Shown here: piece by piece, positions 43,763-53,096 of the stretch | How positions within the stretch are numbered: the first letter of the stretch is position 1 | Layout of the letters: every line of letters begins with the position of its first letter | Origin: Nonomuraea candida | Lineage (GTDB): Bacteria; Actinomycetota; Actinomycetes; Streptosporangiales; Streptosporangiaceae | DNA: 64,000 nt | Assembly: GCF_000725485.1 (NCBI RefSeq) | Contig: NZ_JOAG01000011.1 | Location: 153,445 to 217,444, forward strand | Direction: 5' to 3' | Position numbers and translations under genes: made by a program | Notes under the pieces: generated by a model | Seen by the model: only the letters and a program-made list of their open reading frames with translations | Told to the model about the DNA's origin: nothing | Database searches by the model: none

Positions 43763-44781
43763 TGGAGCCTCACTCGGGGATCGATCACGCCGTACAGGAC
43801 GTCCACGATCAGGTTGATGACCAGGTAGACGACGCCCACGACCAGGCCGACGCCCATGACGGCGGGCAGGTCGAGGGTGGTGGCGCTCTTGTAGGCGTAC
43901 TGGCCGATGCCGGGCCAGGCGAAGATCGCCTCGACCAGCACCGTGCCGGACAGCAGGCTGCCGAACGCCAGGCCCGCCACGGTGATGATGGGCACCAGGG
44001 CGGAGCGCAGCACGTACCTGAACAGGATCGTCCGCCCCGGCAGGCCCTTGGCCCTGGCGGCGCGCACGTAGTCCTGCCCCAGCACCTCCAGCACCGCCGA
44101 ACGGGTGAACCTGGTCAGCAGCCCGATCGTGTAGAGGGCCAGCACCAGCGCCGGCGTGACGAGATGGCCGGCGGCGGAGGCGAAGATGTCCCACCGCCCG
44201 GCCAGCAGCGCGTCCACCGTCTGCAGGCCGGTCACGGGCGGGGCCAGGCCGAGCGCCACGTCCACCCGGCCGCTGCCCGGGGTGAGCTGCAGCCGGTAGA
44301 AGAAGACGTAGAACGCCACCAGCGCCAGCCAGAACGTCGGCACCGAGATGCCGATGAGGCTCAGCACCCGCAGCGCGTGGTCCGGCAGCCGGTCCCTGCG
44401 CAGCGCCGCCACCACCCCGAACGCCACGCCCAGCACGAGCGAGACCAGGATGGCCGCGCCCGCCAGCTCCAGCGTCGCCGGCACGAACTCGGCCAGGTCC
44501 TGGCTGACGGGACGGTGGCTCTGCTGGCTCATGCCCAGGTCACCCTGGACCAGGCCCTGCAGGTAGAGCAGGTACTGCTGCCACAGCGGCCGGTCCAGGC
44601 CGTGCTCGGCCCGCCACTGCGACACGATGGCGGGGTCGCTCATGGCCCGCTGGCCGAGGTTGGCCGCCACGGGGTCGCCGGGGACGAGGTTCGTCAGCAC
44701 GAACGTCACCAGCGTGATGCCCCAGGCCATGAGGACCGCCAGCAGGACCCGGCGGACGAGGAACCGCGCGAGCGGATGCAC
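43759..44781 (-). CDS. Oligopeptide ABC transporter permease (DppB type)
   Basis: A 340-residue permease: LARFLVRRVLLAVLMAWGIT opens the first helix and LVPGDPVAANLGQRA follows, as in DppB. The EAA loop is QDYVRAARAKGLPGRTILFRYVLR. Ending is DVLYGVIDPRVRLQ. It starts 12 bases after the binding-protein stop, in the same operon. Confidence 0.95.
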   Translation of the reverse strand: MHPLARFLVRRVLLAVLMAWGITLVTFVLTNLVPGDPVAANLGQRAMSDPAIVSQWRAEHGLDRPLWQQYLLYLQGLVQGDLGMSQQSHRPVSQDLAEFVPATLELAGAAILVSLVLGVAFGVVAALRRDRLPDHALRVLSLIGISVPTFWLALVAFYVFFYRLQLTPGSGRVDVALGLAPPVTGLQTVDALLAGRWDIFASAAGHLVTPALVLALYTIGLLTRFTRSAVLEVLGQDYVRAARAKGLPGRTILFRYVLRSALVPIITVAGLAFGSLLSGTVLVEAIFAWPGIGQYAYKSATTLDLPAVMGVGLVVGVVYLVINLIVDVLYGVIDPRVRLQ

Positions 44782-44793
44782 CCCGGGCCGTCC

Positions 44794-46383
44794 CTACTTG
44801 ACGCCGAGGTCGGCCACGTCGACCGTCCACACGGGGTGGTACTCCAGCCCGGTCACCGACGCCGCCGTCACGATGTTCTGGCTCGGCTGGATCAGCGGGA
44901 TGAAGGGGCCGGCGGCGTTCAGCTTGGTCTGCACGTCGGCGTAGGCGGCCTTGCGCGCGTCGTCGCCGAGGGTCCCGGCGGCCTTCTCGCCCGCCTCCTC
45001 GATCTCCTTGGCCGCGCCCGCCTTCCAGCCGGCCCGCAGGCCCACCGTCTTACCGGGCAGGAAGGCCAGGTAGTCGCTGGGGTCGGGGTAGTCGGGGCCC
45101 CAGTACCACAGCCCCATCTCCTCCTTGCCGTTGCGGTAGTTGTCCAGCGCCGTCGTGACCGGCGCGGGCTGCAGGTCCACCGTGATGCCGACCTCCTTGA
45201 GGTTGGCCTGGACGCGCTCGGCCAGCGGCTGGAACGACAGGCCGTTGACGGTCAGCTCGCTCGGGTACTCCAGCTTGACGGTCGGGTTGGACAGCCCGCT
45301 GGCGGCCAGCGCCGCCTTGGCGCCCTCGACGTCGCGCTTGGCGGCCTGGTCGGCGGGCAGCGCGCCGAGGATCTGCGACGGGATGACGCCCGGCGCCTGC
45401 GTCGAGCCCTCGCCGGCCAGCTCCAGCAGCCCCGCGTAGTCGATGCCCTTGCGCACGGCCTCGACGAACTTGGCGTTCGGCGTGGTCTTGCTGACCGCCG
45501 AGTCCTGGTTGGCCAGCAGGAAGATGACGTTCGCCGAGGCGGTCTTCTTGACCTGGAGCGTCGCGGGCATGCCGGTCACCTGGTCGCCCGACAGGTTGAG
45601 CGCCACCTGGCTGTCGCCGCGCTGGACGTTCAGCTTCTGGGTGGCGGCCTCGACGTTGCGGATGACGACCCGGTCGTAGGCGGGCTTGGTCCCGTGGTAC
45701 TTGGGGTTGGCCTTGAGCGTGACCTGGCTGCTGACGTTGAAGGACTCGATCTGGTACGGGCCCGACCCGGCCGAGTTCGCGTTCAGGTACTGCTCGGCCT
45801 TGTCCTGGGCGTCCGTGGTCGCGCCGTTCTGCTTGGCCAGCTTGCTGTTGATGATGCCCAGCGCCGGGTTCGGCAGGATGAACGGCAGCGCCGGGTTGGC
45901 CGCCTTCGACGTCATCGTGATCGTCGTGTCGTCGGTCTTGGCCACCTCGACACCGTCCAGCAGGAACGACGGCGTACCCTTCATGTCACGCACCCGCGTG
46001 AGCGAGAACACCACGTCGTCGGCCGTCACCGGCGAGCCGTCGGCGAAGGTGGCCCCCTGCTTCAGCTTGAGGGTCAGCGTCTTGCCGTCCTCCGACAGCT
46101 CGTACGACTCGGCCAGCGCCGGCACCGGCTTGGTCACGTCGCCGCCGTCGAACGTCAGCAGCGTCTCGTACACCGCCTTGCCGACGATGAGCCCCGTCGG
46201 CTCGTACGTGCGGCCGGGGTCGGCGGTCTTGAGGTCGAAGGAGGTGTCGATGACGAGGGTCTTGCCCGCGCCGGAGGCCCCGGGGCCGCCCGAGGTCTGG
46301 GGGGTGGTGCCGCCGCTTCCGCAGGCGGCGAGGGCGAGTGCACCGGCGAGCAGCACAGCCGCCGTCTGCGAGCGGGTCGCCAT
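44794..46383 (-). CDS. Peptide ABC transporter substrate-binding lipoprotein (DppA/OppA type)
   Basis: A 529-residue family 5 binding protein. The signal peptide and lipobox are AVLLAGALALAACGSGG. The fold signatures PVPALAESYELSEDGKTLTL, GATFADGSPVTADDVVFSL and WYWGPDYPDPSDYLAFLPG are present. A good ribosome site (GGAGG, 7 bases before ATG) and a divergent regulator mark it as the first gene of a six-gene operon through the M24-like gene. It captures a peptide or similar nitrogenous compound outside the membrane. Confidence 0.95.
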   Translation of the reverse strand: MATRSQTAAVLLAGALALAACGSGGTTPQTSGGPGASGAGKTLVIDTSFDLKTADPGRTYEPTGLIVGKAVYETLLTFDGGDVTKPVPALAESYELSEDGKTLTLKLKQGATFADGSPVTADDVVFSLTRVRDMKGTPSFLLDGVEVAKTDDTTITMTSKAANPALPFILPNPALGIINSKLAKQNGATTDAQDKAEQYLNANSAGSGPYQIESFNVSSQVTLKANPKYHGTKPAYDRVVIRNVEAATQKLNVQRGDSQVALNLSGDQVTGMPATLQVKKTASANVIFLLANQDSAVSKTTPNAKFVEAVRKGIDYAGLLELAGEGSTQAPGVIPSQILGALPADQAAKRDVEGAKAALAASGLSNPTVKLEYPSELTVNGLSFQPLAERVQANLKEVGITVDLQPAPVTTALDNYRNGKEEMGLWYWGPDYPDPSDYLAFLPGKTVGLRAGWKAGAAKEIEEAGEKAAGTLGDDARKAAYADVQTKLNAAGPFIPLIQPSQNIVTAASVTGLEYHPVWTVDVADLGVK

Positions 46384-46397
46384 GTAAGTCCTCCAAA

Positions 46398-46444
46398 TGG
46401 ACGTTCGGCAGAAGGATGTCGAGGATTGTGCGGCAGAACGTCCA
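46398..46444. promoter_or_regulatory. Perfect inverted repeat in the dpp/Lrp divergent promoter
   Basis: TGGACGTTC (46398-46406) and GAACGTCCA (46436-46444) are perfect 9-base arms with a 29-base spacer, so the arm centres are 38 bases apart, close to four helical turns. GGCAGAA also occurs twice inside as a direct repeat. This suits binding of an Lrp/AsnC multimer that bends DNA. Confidence 0.7.
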
Positions 46445-46491
46445 GGCTCCGTGCGGTCGGCGAGACGGATATAAAGAGCGATGAGGTAATG

Positions 46492-47205
46492 ATGAGTGAA
46501 ATTTCCAGAAATGGTGTCGCCGGTGGCGGTCAGGCTGGACGGATCGGCATCGGGCTCGAACTGGACGAGACCCACATGAAGATCCTCGAGGTCCTGCGCG
46601 AGAACGGCAGGATCTCGGTGGCGGCGCTGGCCGAGCGGGTGGGCATCTCCCGGGCCAACGCCTACACCCGGTTCGAGGCGCTGCGCGCGGACGGCGCGAT
46701 CAAGCGGTTCACCGCCGAGATCGACCACGTCAGGGCCGGGCTCGGCATCACCGCGCTGATCTTCGTGACCGTGCGGCAGCAGATGTGGAAGCAGTTCAGG
46801 GCGGAGCTGGCCAGGATGCCGGAGGTGGAATACTGCGCGATCACCACCGGCCAGCACGACGCCATGATCCAGGTGCGCGTCTCCGACGTGGCCGCCGTGC
46901 ACACCATGGTGACCGACCGGCTGGCCAACATCCCGGCGGTCAAGGCGACCGAGACGGTGTTCATCCTGGACGAGGTGCTCAGGCGGCCGTACGTGCTGCC
47001 CAGCGACCGCGCCCAGGCCCGGGGGCAGGCCGCGGCCCGCGCCGCGTCCGGGCCGCAGCCCGGGGCCCAGCCGGGCGCGCCCGGCGGGGCGCAGGCCGCC
47101 CGTCCGCAGCGGCGGCCGGAGGCGCAGGGCGGCGACGTGCCGCTCGGCAAGATGCGCTTCGTCGGCGCCGCCGAGGGCCGGGCCGCCCTGCGCAAGGACG
47201 GCTGA
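46492..47205 (+). CDS. Lrp/AsnC family transcriptional regulator
   Basis: A 237-residue regulator, divergent from the peptide importer. The helix-turn-helix is ISVAALAERVGISRANAYTRF, and the RAM ligand domain includes ALIFVTVRQQMWKQFRAELA and YCAITTGQHDAMIQVRVSD. ATG 46492 has GAGG 5 bases upstream; ATG 46489 is possible. The C-terminal 60 residues form an extra tail rich in Gln, Ala, Pro and Arg (ARGQAAARAAS) not found in typical 150-residue Lrp proteins. It probably controls the importer in response to an amino acid or peptide. Confidence 0.9.
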   Translation: MSEISRNGVAGGGQAGRIGIGLELDETHMKILEVLRENGRISVAALAERVGISRANAYTRFEALRADGAIKRFTAEIDHVRAGLGITALIFVTVRQQMWKQFRAELARMPEVEYCAITTGQHDAMIQVRVSDVAAVHTMVTDRLANIPAVKATETVFILDEVLRRPYVLPSDRAQARGQAAARAASGPQPGAQPGAPGGAQAARPQRRPEAQGGDVPLGKMRFVGAAEGRAALRKDG

Positions 47206-47247
47206 CCTGCTGGACAGGCCCTGTTCGGGCCCTTCTCGCGCGGCTTC

Positions 47248-47583
47248 TCAGACGACCTCGGTGCAGACGCTGACGTGCCGGGTGTCGTCGCCCTCGAAGC
47301 TGAACTCCTCCACCAGCCGCAGCAGCCCGTCCTGCCCGGTCTCGATGCGGCTGGTGCTCCTGCCGCCCGCCTTGCCGCCGGCCACCAGCGCGTGCACGTA
47401 GGAGATCGTCACCTGGTCGCCGTCGCGCGTGCCGACGAAGCGCCCCTGCGTCACGGTGTCGCCGGTGTAGCTGCCCCAGACGACCTCGTCGTCCTCCCAG
47501 TACTCGAACCGCGTGGGGCTGTCGGGGTTCACCGTGCTCGCCGTCGAGCTCACCATGACGAATTTACGACCGTTAAGATTCAC
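47248..47583 (-). CDS. Small conserved actinobacterial protein of unknown function
   Basis: A 111-residue protein. GTG 47583 gives NLNGRKFVMVSSTASTVN, which matches the usual start of this small family as I remember it; ATG 47556 is the alternative. The pattern RFEYWEDDEVVWGSYTGDTV, then GRFVGTRDGDQVTISYVHAL and RIETGQDGLLRLVEEF, suggests an eight-stranded lipocalin/avidin-like barrel. No signal peptide is present. The promoter side is AT-rich. Function is unknown. Confidence 0.7.
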   Translation of the reverse strand: MNLNGRKFVMVSSTASTVNPDSPTRFEYWEDDEVVWGSYTGDTVTQGRFVGTRDGDQVTISYVHALVAGGKAGGRSTSRIETGQDGLLRLVEEFSFEGDDTRHVSVCTEVV

Positions 47584-47670
47584 CCCCCTATGGTCCCTAC
47601 GTTCCCGAAATATCAGCAATCGGCTGGACGAATGGTGAGGTGTCACCGTCAACGCCCGCCAATCCGTCCA

Positions 47671-47721
47671 GCCGGGGCGGGGGGGGGGGGGCGGAGCGCC
47701 CCGGCCCCCCCCCGCCCCGGC
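47671..47721. repeat. G13 homopolymer within a perfect 17-bp inverted repeat
   Basis: The left arm is GCCGGGGC plus nine G's (47671-47687) and the right arm is nine C's plus GCCCCGGC (47705-47721), with a 17-base centre. The G run is 13 long (47679-47691). It lies at the end of the LuxR DNA-binding domain. It could form a hairpin or quadruplex and is prone to slippage and to sequencing error. Confidence 0.85.
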
Positions 47722-50105
47722 GCGAGTTCACCCCCAGCTTCGCGAACGCGTTGCCCAGGTGGTACTCGATGGTCTTCACGCTCAGCACCAGCTCCCTGGC
47801 CACCTGCCGGTTCGTCATCCCGGTCGCCACCAGCCGCGCCACCGCCTGCTCCTGCGGCGTCAGCCGCATCAGCGGCGTGCTCCCGCCCTCCTCGCGCGGC
47901 AGCCCGCAGGCGCTCAGCTCCCGCTCGCACCGGTCGGCGTACGGCAGCGCGCCCAGCCGCGCGAACAGCTCCAGCGCCGGCCCGAGCTGCGCCTGCGCCT
48001 GCCTGCGCCGCCCCAGCCTGCGCAGGAACCTCCCGTACGCCAGCCGCAGCCGCCCCTCGTCGAACGGCGAGCCCGCCGCCGCCACATGCGCCAGCCCGGC
48101 CGTGAACGCCGCCTCGGCCGCCGCGTTCTCGTGCCGGGCCGCGTGCAGGACGCCCCGGCACCGCGCCGCCGCCGCCAGCGCCGAACGCCTGCCCCGCCGC
48201 CCGGCCAGGCGCTCCATCCCGGTGAGCCGCGCCTCGGCCCGGTCCAGGTCGCCCAGCCCCACCAGGGCCTCGACCAGCAGGTCGAGCCACTGCACGACGC
48301 CGGGCTCGTACACGATGTCGTGCACCTTCACCGACAGCAGCGGCTCCAGCGCCGCCACCGTGCGGGCGTGATCGCCCCGCGCGGCGGCCAGGTGGGCGGC
48401 GGCGCTGCACCCGTAGGCCAGCGCGGCCACCGCGTCCACGCTCGCGCCCCGGCCCGGCAGCGCCGCCGCCACGTGCGCCCGCGCCGCGTCCCAGTCGCCG
48501 CGGGCGGCCGGGACCAGCGCGGCCAGCGCGTGGCAGACCGGCGAGAGCCACCGCTGGTCGGCGTCGTCGGCCACCGACGCGGCGGTCTCGGCGTGCAGGC
48601 CCGCGTCGTCTCAGCGGCCGGCCCGGTACTCGGCCTGCCCCAGCATCGCCATCGCCAGCATGCGGAAGGGCACCGAGCGCTCCCCGCACGCCGCCACCGC
48701 CCCCGACAGGTCCGCCAGCCCGCCCGCCAGGTCGTCGCTGCACACGCGCAGCATCCCGCGCCCGAGCAGCGCGTCCAGCTCCGCGATCGTGGCCGACGCG
48801 GGCGCCGGCAGGTCGGCGGTGGCCGCCAGCGCGGCGTCGATCTGGCCCGAGACGCCCAGCCCGGTCAGCAGCGTGCACCGGTTGTAGTCCACGCTGAAGC
48901 GGTGGCCGGGCGCGGTCCTGGCCCGCTCCGCCCACCGGGCCGCCTGCCTGCCCTCGGCGCTGACCAGGCAGAGCATCGCGAGCTGCTGCGCGGCCCGCGC
49001 CGCCAGGCCCGACTCCGGCGGCCCGGCGCGCTCCCACGCCGCGACGAGGTGCGCGCGGGCCTCCTCGACGTGGCCGCGCACCATGGCCAGATGGCCCAGG
49101 GCGTAGCCGCGCACCGCCGGATGCGCCCGCTCGGGCAGGTCCGCGGTCAGCCTGGCCGCCTCCTCCACCCGCCCGTCGAGCAGCAGCGCCTCCACCGCCT
49201 CGGCGGCCAGCGGAGCCGGATCGCCCGACAGCTCCGCGGCCGCCTTGAGGTGCTCGGCGGCGCTGCCGAACGCGCCGAGCCGCGCCTGTTCCCGGCCCAG
49301 CTCCGCCAGCTCGGCGGCCAGCTCGGGGCTCGGGCCCGCCACCGCCTCGACGCGGTGACGCAGCCGCGCCTGCGCGCCCTCCGCCACCAGCGCCGCCCGC
49401 GCGTGCAGCGCCGCCCGGCGCGCCGGGCCGAGGGCGCGGTAGACGGCCGCGCGGTCCAGCGGATGCGCGAAGGCCGCCACCGGGCCGCGCGCGGACGACC
49501 GCTCCACCAGCACGCCCTCGCGCACCGCCTGCTCCAGCGCCTGCAACGGCTGCGCCACCCCGCCCACCTCGGCCGCCAGGTGCAGCGGGCACGACAGGCC
49601 CAGCACGCTCACCGCGCCGATCAGCTCCCGCGCGGGCGGCGCGCACCTGGCCGCCTTCGCCAGCACCAGCAGCGCGTACGAGCGCGGCGCCGGCAACGGC
49701 CGCCCCAGCTCGTCCAGCGCCGCGGCGGGCACCTCCTCCAGCAGCGCCCGCAGGTGCAGCGGCACGCCCTCGGTGTGCTCGACCAGCCGCGCCAGCCCCC
49801 GCCGCGACACCGCCCCCGCGCCCAGCCCGCTGACCAGGGCCGCCACCTCGGGGACGCGCAGCCCGGACAGCCGCAACCGCCGGGTCGTGCGGGCGGCCAT
49901 CAGCCGCAGCAGCCCCTCCGGGCCCGGCAGCGCCGCCGCGTCGCGCAGCAGCAGCACCGCCAGCACCCGGTCCACCCGCAGCCGGCGCAGGCAGAACGTC
50001 AGCGCCCGCAGCGTCGGCTCGTCCGCCCAGTGCACGTCGTCCACGACCAGGCAGAGCGGCTCGCCGTGCCGCCGCTCGCCCACCACGTCCAGCAGCGCCG
50101 CCCCG

Positions 50106-50303
50106 ACCGCCAGCGGGTCGGGCATCCGCCCTTCCCCGACCGCCGGCGGCTCCGGCCTCCGCCCCTCGCCGTCCGTCCCCGGACCTGGCGTCCGCCCCTC
50201 GCCGATCGCCGTCGGGTCCGGCGTCCGCCCCTCGCCGACCGTCTTCGGGCCTGGCGTCCGCTCCTCGCCGACGGTCGGCGGGTCCGGCGTCCGCCCCTCG
50301 CCG
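50106..50303. repeat. 33-bp in-frame minisatellite in the luxR gene
   Basis: Six 33-bp units encode variants of the 11-residue repeat GEGRTPDPPTV (GEERTPGPKTV, GEGRTPDPTAI, GEGRTPGPGTD, GEGRRPEPPAV, GEGRMPDPLAV). They are inserted between Walker A and Walker B of the ATPase. Confidence 0.9.
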
Positions 50304-50626
50304 GCCGGGCCGGGCGCGGCCGGTCGTGGCAGGGGCCCGCCCAGCCCGAGCTCCGCCAGCCGTGGCGGCAGCCCGCCCGGCCCGCTGAACAGCCGGGTCA
50401 GCGTCCCGTACGGCAGCGGCTGCTCGCCCTCGTCCCCGTCGGCGAACAGCAGGTCCGCCGGGCCGCACGCCTCCAGGAACCGGTGGACCAGGGTCGTCTT
50501 CCCGATCCCGGCCGGCCCCTCCACCACCACGAGCCGGGGCAGGCCGGCCCGGACACGCGCGAGCTCCTCGTCCAGGCAGCGCAGCTCGTGGTCGCGCCCG
50601 ACGAACGTGGCGGCCGGCTCGGCCAT

Positions 50627-51321
50627 GGGGGCCTCCCGAGTCCCTGGCTCCCACGTTCGCGCGCCGCGGCGGCACCCTCAAGTGACACTTGACTGTCCCT
50701 CTGTCCCGAGCCCGCGCGAAACCCAGGGGTCATCCCCGGGTGTCCTCCCTGAGCACGCGTTCCCTGCCGCCCGGGAGCGGGCGGGGCAGCGCGCGGGCGG
50801 GTCGGCGGGGCGCGCGTGGACGGGAGTGGCGCGCGGGGGCCGGCGCCGACGTGCGCGCGGCGGCGTGGCCCAGGGGTAATCCCTGGGGCGGACCCTGAGG
50901 CGCGGCGGCCGGGAAGGCCCGAACATGTGAGGCGTCCCCCGAGGGAGGGGCGCAGGTGAGGATCAACGGGCCGTTCGCGGAGGGACGGCCAGGTCGTCGC
51001 CGCGCAGGGGAAGGTGCCCGCCGGCCCCCGTGGAGCAGCTGCCACGTCGCAGCGCCGGTCCTCGCCATACCGGCGCCGGGTCCGGCGGTACACCGGGGCG
51101 GCAGGCGCGCGTAGCCATGCGCCGGCCGCCCCGTCGCACCTCACCGACCGTCGCACCTCACCGGCCGGCACGCCTCGCGCGGTGTGTTTCGGGGGTCGGG
51201 TGCCGGGGTCAGTGCGGGGGTGGGGGTTGCCCGGGACTTTACCAATCCGCTCCTGACGCCAACAATGCGCTGTGTGATAGTAATGTGACACTGCGTATTC
51301 GAAGAGGTCCGGGAGATCTTC
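50627..51321. promoter_or_regulatory. Long intergenic region with three palindromes
   Basis: No gene is seen. TCAAGTG-A-CACTTGA (50678-50692) is a perfect palindrome 52 bases before the luxR start. Two related palindromes share the core CCCAGGGGT-A/C-ATCCC: 50721-50741, and 50868-50889, where CCCAGGG and CCCTGGG are perfect arms around GTAAT. They look like operators. The end of the region (about 51240-51321) is AT-richer and probably holds the promoter of the next gene. Confidence 0.5.
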
Positions 51322-52089
51322 ATGGTGGCGTACACGCTCTCGATCTTGGCGGCGGTGGGTGCGGTGGGCCTCACCGCGCTGGTGTTCAGGCGGGTGAAGA
51401 GAGCGGGTGAGGACCGCGACCCCAACGGCCCGTCGGCCGCGCACGCGGGCGCGATGTTGTCGGCCATGTTCCTGCTGGTCTTCGCCATCGCGATCATCGT
51501 GCCGTGGACCACGGCCGACGCCGCCCGCCTCAACACCCACGCCGAGAGCCAGGCCGCGGTCGACGCCTACTGGGCCGCCTCCGGCCTGCCCGGCTCCGCG
51601 CCCGAGGAGGTGCGCCGGTCGCTGCGCGACTACGTGTCGTTCGTGGTCAAGGAGGAGTGGCCGCTCATGGCCGAGGGCAAGATGCACCCCGTCGGCGCCG
51701 AGCGCATGGACGACCTGCGCAGCCGGGTCAACGCCCTGCAGCCGCGCGGCGACGAGGAGGAGGACGCCAAGGCCAGTGTGCTGGAGCAGATGAGCGCGAT
51801 CTCCACCGCCCGCGCCCAGCGCACCGCCGACGCCGCCGCCGCCCCGCCCGCGGGGCTGCTGCACCTGACGATCCTCACCGGCGCGCTGGTCATCGTCTTC
51901 CCGTTCCTGGCCGGGGCCAGGCCGCGCGGGCTGGCGATGCTGCCGCTGGTGGCCACGGCCGGGCTGCTCGGCTTCGGCATCTACCTGTCGTGGGACATCT
52001 CCCGCGCCTTCGCCGGCCCGCTGGCCGTCGGGCCGGACGCGTTCCGCGGGGCGCTGGACGAGTTCGCGCGCATCGCCGGGGGGATGTGA
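51322..52089 (+). CDS. DUF4239-type membrane protein
   Basis: A 255-residue membrane protein. Helices lie at about residues 4-22, 45-64, 178-198 and 205-225, in two pairs separated by a soluble region, as in the bestrophin-like DUF4239 family (AHAGAMLSAMFLLVFAIAII, then ESQAAVDAYWAASGLPG). The family's function is unknown; channel activity has been suggested from fold similarity. ATG 51322 follows GAGGTCCGGGAGATCTTC. It overlaps the next gene by GTGA. Confidence 0.7.
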   Translation: MVAYTLSILAAVGAVGLTALVFRRVKRAGEDRDPNGPSAAHAGAMLSAMFLLVFAIAIIVPWTTADAARLNTHAESQAAVDAYWAASGLPGSAPEEVRRSLRDYVSFVVKEEWPLMAEGKMHPVGAERMDDLRSRVNALQPRGDEEEDAKASVLEQMSAISTARAQRTADAAAAPPAGLLHLTILTGALVIVFPFLAGARPRGLAMLPLVATAGLLGFGIYLSWDISRAFAGPLAVGPDAFRGALDEFARIAGGM

Positions 52090-52853
52090 CCGTGGGTGTC
52101 AGGCGCGCGCCCCTGCTGCTGGCCGCCGCCCTGATCGCGTCCGCCCCGACGGGCCTGGCCGCCTCGGCCCCCGCCTCCCCGGCGCACGAGACGCGAACAC
52201 CCGCCCACCTGGCTCTGCCCGCTGTGACGACCGCCGGGGTTCCGCCGGCCCGGCCGATGGTGATGGCTCAGGAGGAAGTGATGGTCCGGCCGGTGGCGAT
52301 GGCGGGGCGGGTGGCCGCACCCCGGGTGGTGCCGTCACCTCGGGTGGTGCCGCCGCCTCGGGTGGTGCCGCCGAAGGTGCCCGGGGTGCGGGTGCGGCGG
52401 CCCGCGCCGCCCGAGGGGGTCACCGTGGGGCCCCGGGTCAAGGTGCCGAGGGTGCTGACGGAGCGCTCCCCGCGGCCCCGGGTGTCGATCGCGATGCCGC
52501 GCGGGAAGCGGCGCGCGGCGCCCGAGGTGACGGTGCCCCGGGTGACGGTCTACCCGGACGGGCTGTGCGCGGGTGAGGTCGCGCTGGGGGACTGCCCGCG
52601 TGGCCGGCCCCGGCCGGCGCCCAGGCCGGCGCCGCCCGTGCCGCCCGCGCCGCCGGTCCGGGTGCCGCCGGCGCCGGCGCCGGCGCCGCGGCCGACCCCG
52701 TCCGCCGAGCCGACGCCGCCGGGCCGGTCCTACGTCAAGCGGGCGGAGCCGCCGTCCCGCCGGCGCAACCCGATGAGCACCGTCCTGCTCACGGTCGTGG
52801 TGGTGACGGCCATCACCTCGACCACGGCCGTGGCCTTCCGGTCCCGCCGCTGA
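52086..52853 (+). CDS. Proline-rich exported or membrane-anchored protein
   Basis: A 255-residue low-complexity protein. The N-terminus (RRAPLLLAAALIASAPTGLA) is a signal peptide. The middle is Pro/Val/Arg-rich with short repeats (SPRVVPPPRVVPPKVPGVRV), then a Pro/Ala spacer with one Cys pair (GLCAGEVALGDC). The C-terminus has a membrane helix (TVLLTVVVVTAITSTTAVAF) followed by RSRR, so it may be anchored with the Pro-rich part crossing the cell wall. GTG 52086 overlaps the DUF4239 stop. No known domain is present. Confidence 0.65.
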   Translation: MTVGVRRAPLLLAAALIASAPTGLAASAPASPAHETRTPAHLALPAVTTAGVPPARPMVMAQEEVMVRPVAMAGRVAAPRVVPSPRVVPPPRVVPPKVPGVRVRRPAPPEGVTVGPRVKVPRVLTERSPRPRVSIAMPRGKRRAAPEVTVPRVTVYPDGLCAGEVALGDCPRGRPRPAPRPAPPVPPAPPVRVPPAPAPAPRPTPSAEPTPPGRSYVKRAEPPSRRRNPMSTVLLTVVVVTAITSTTAVAFRSRR

Positions 52854-53005
52854 TCAGGAGTGACGCCCGCGTTTCCGTACGGTTCCCGGAACGTTATCGA
52901 AAAACGCTGGCAATAGTGGTGAACGCGATTTTCCCCCGTAATTCGCGGGCCCGCGGATATTGGCCCCGAAGGCGTCGCCCTAGGCACTTCGAATGCCACC
53001 GATCG

Positions 53006-53045
53006 GACACTTCACGACAAAGGGGGCGCGGCACTCGGAAGTGTC
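53006..53045. promoter_or_regulatory. Inverted repeat before the phosphotransferase gene
   Basis: GACACTTC (53006-53013) and GAAGTGTC (53038-53045) are perfect 8-base arms. The 150 bases before are AT-rich for this genome and carry the likely promoter. Confidence 0.4.
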
Positions 53046-53096
53046 ATGGCACACTGGCCCGGCGCGATCAAGGAGGTCGCGATCGGGGGAGGTGCG

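Larger units (their letters stand above)
47597..50626 (-). pseudogene. LAL-type LuxR family regulator interrupted by an in-frame TGA
   Basis: One frame runs from ATG 50626 to 47597 except for TGA at 48611-48613. The AAA part has Walker A (VEGPAGIGKTT) and Walker B (CLVVDDVHWADE); a TPR-like helical middle follows; the C-terminal DNA-binding domain is LTPQEQAVARLVATGMTNRQ, then VARELVLSVKTIEYHLGNAF. Around the stop it reads YRAGR-stop-DDAGLHAETA, where such repeats normally have GRWDDA, so TGG to TGA is the simplest change. The truncated product would lack the DNA-binding domain. Six 11-residue repeats lie between Walker A and B. The last codons run into a 17-bp inverted repeat with 13 G's, so the C-terminus is also odd. 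Confidence 0.82.

Noticed and set aside
43762..46491. A very long upstream extension of the Lrp/AsnC gene
   Set aside because: The first 900 or so codons are shadow of the dpp genes. The true start has a ribosome site at 46492.
47597..48574. The downstream half of the LuxR gene as a separate gene
   Set aside because: It starts without a ribosome site, is in the same frame as the upstream half, and continues its TPR-like repeats.
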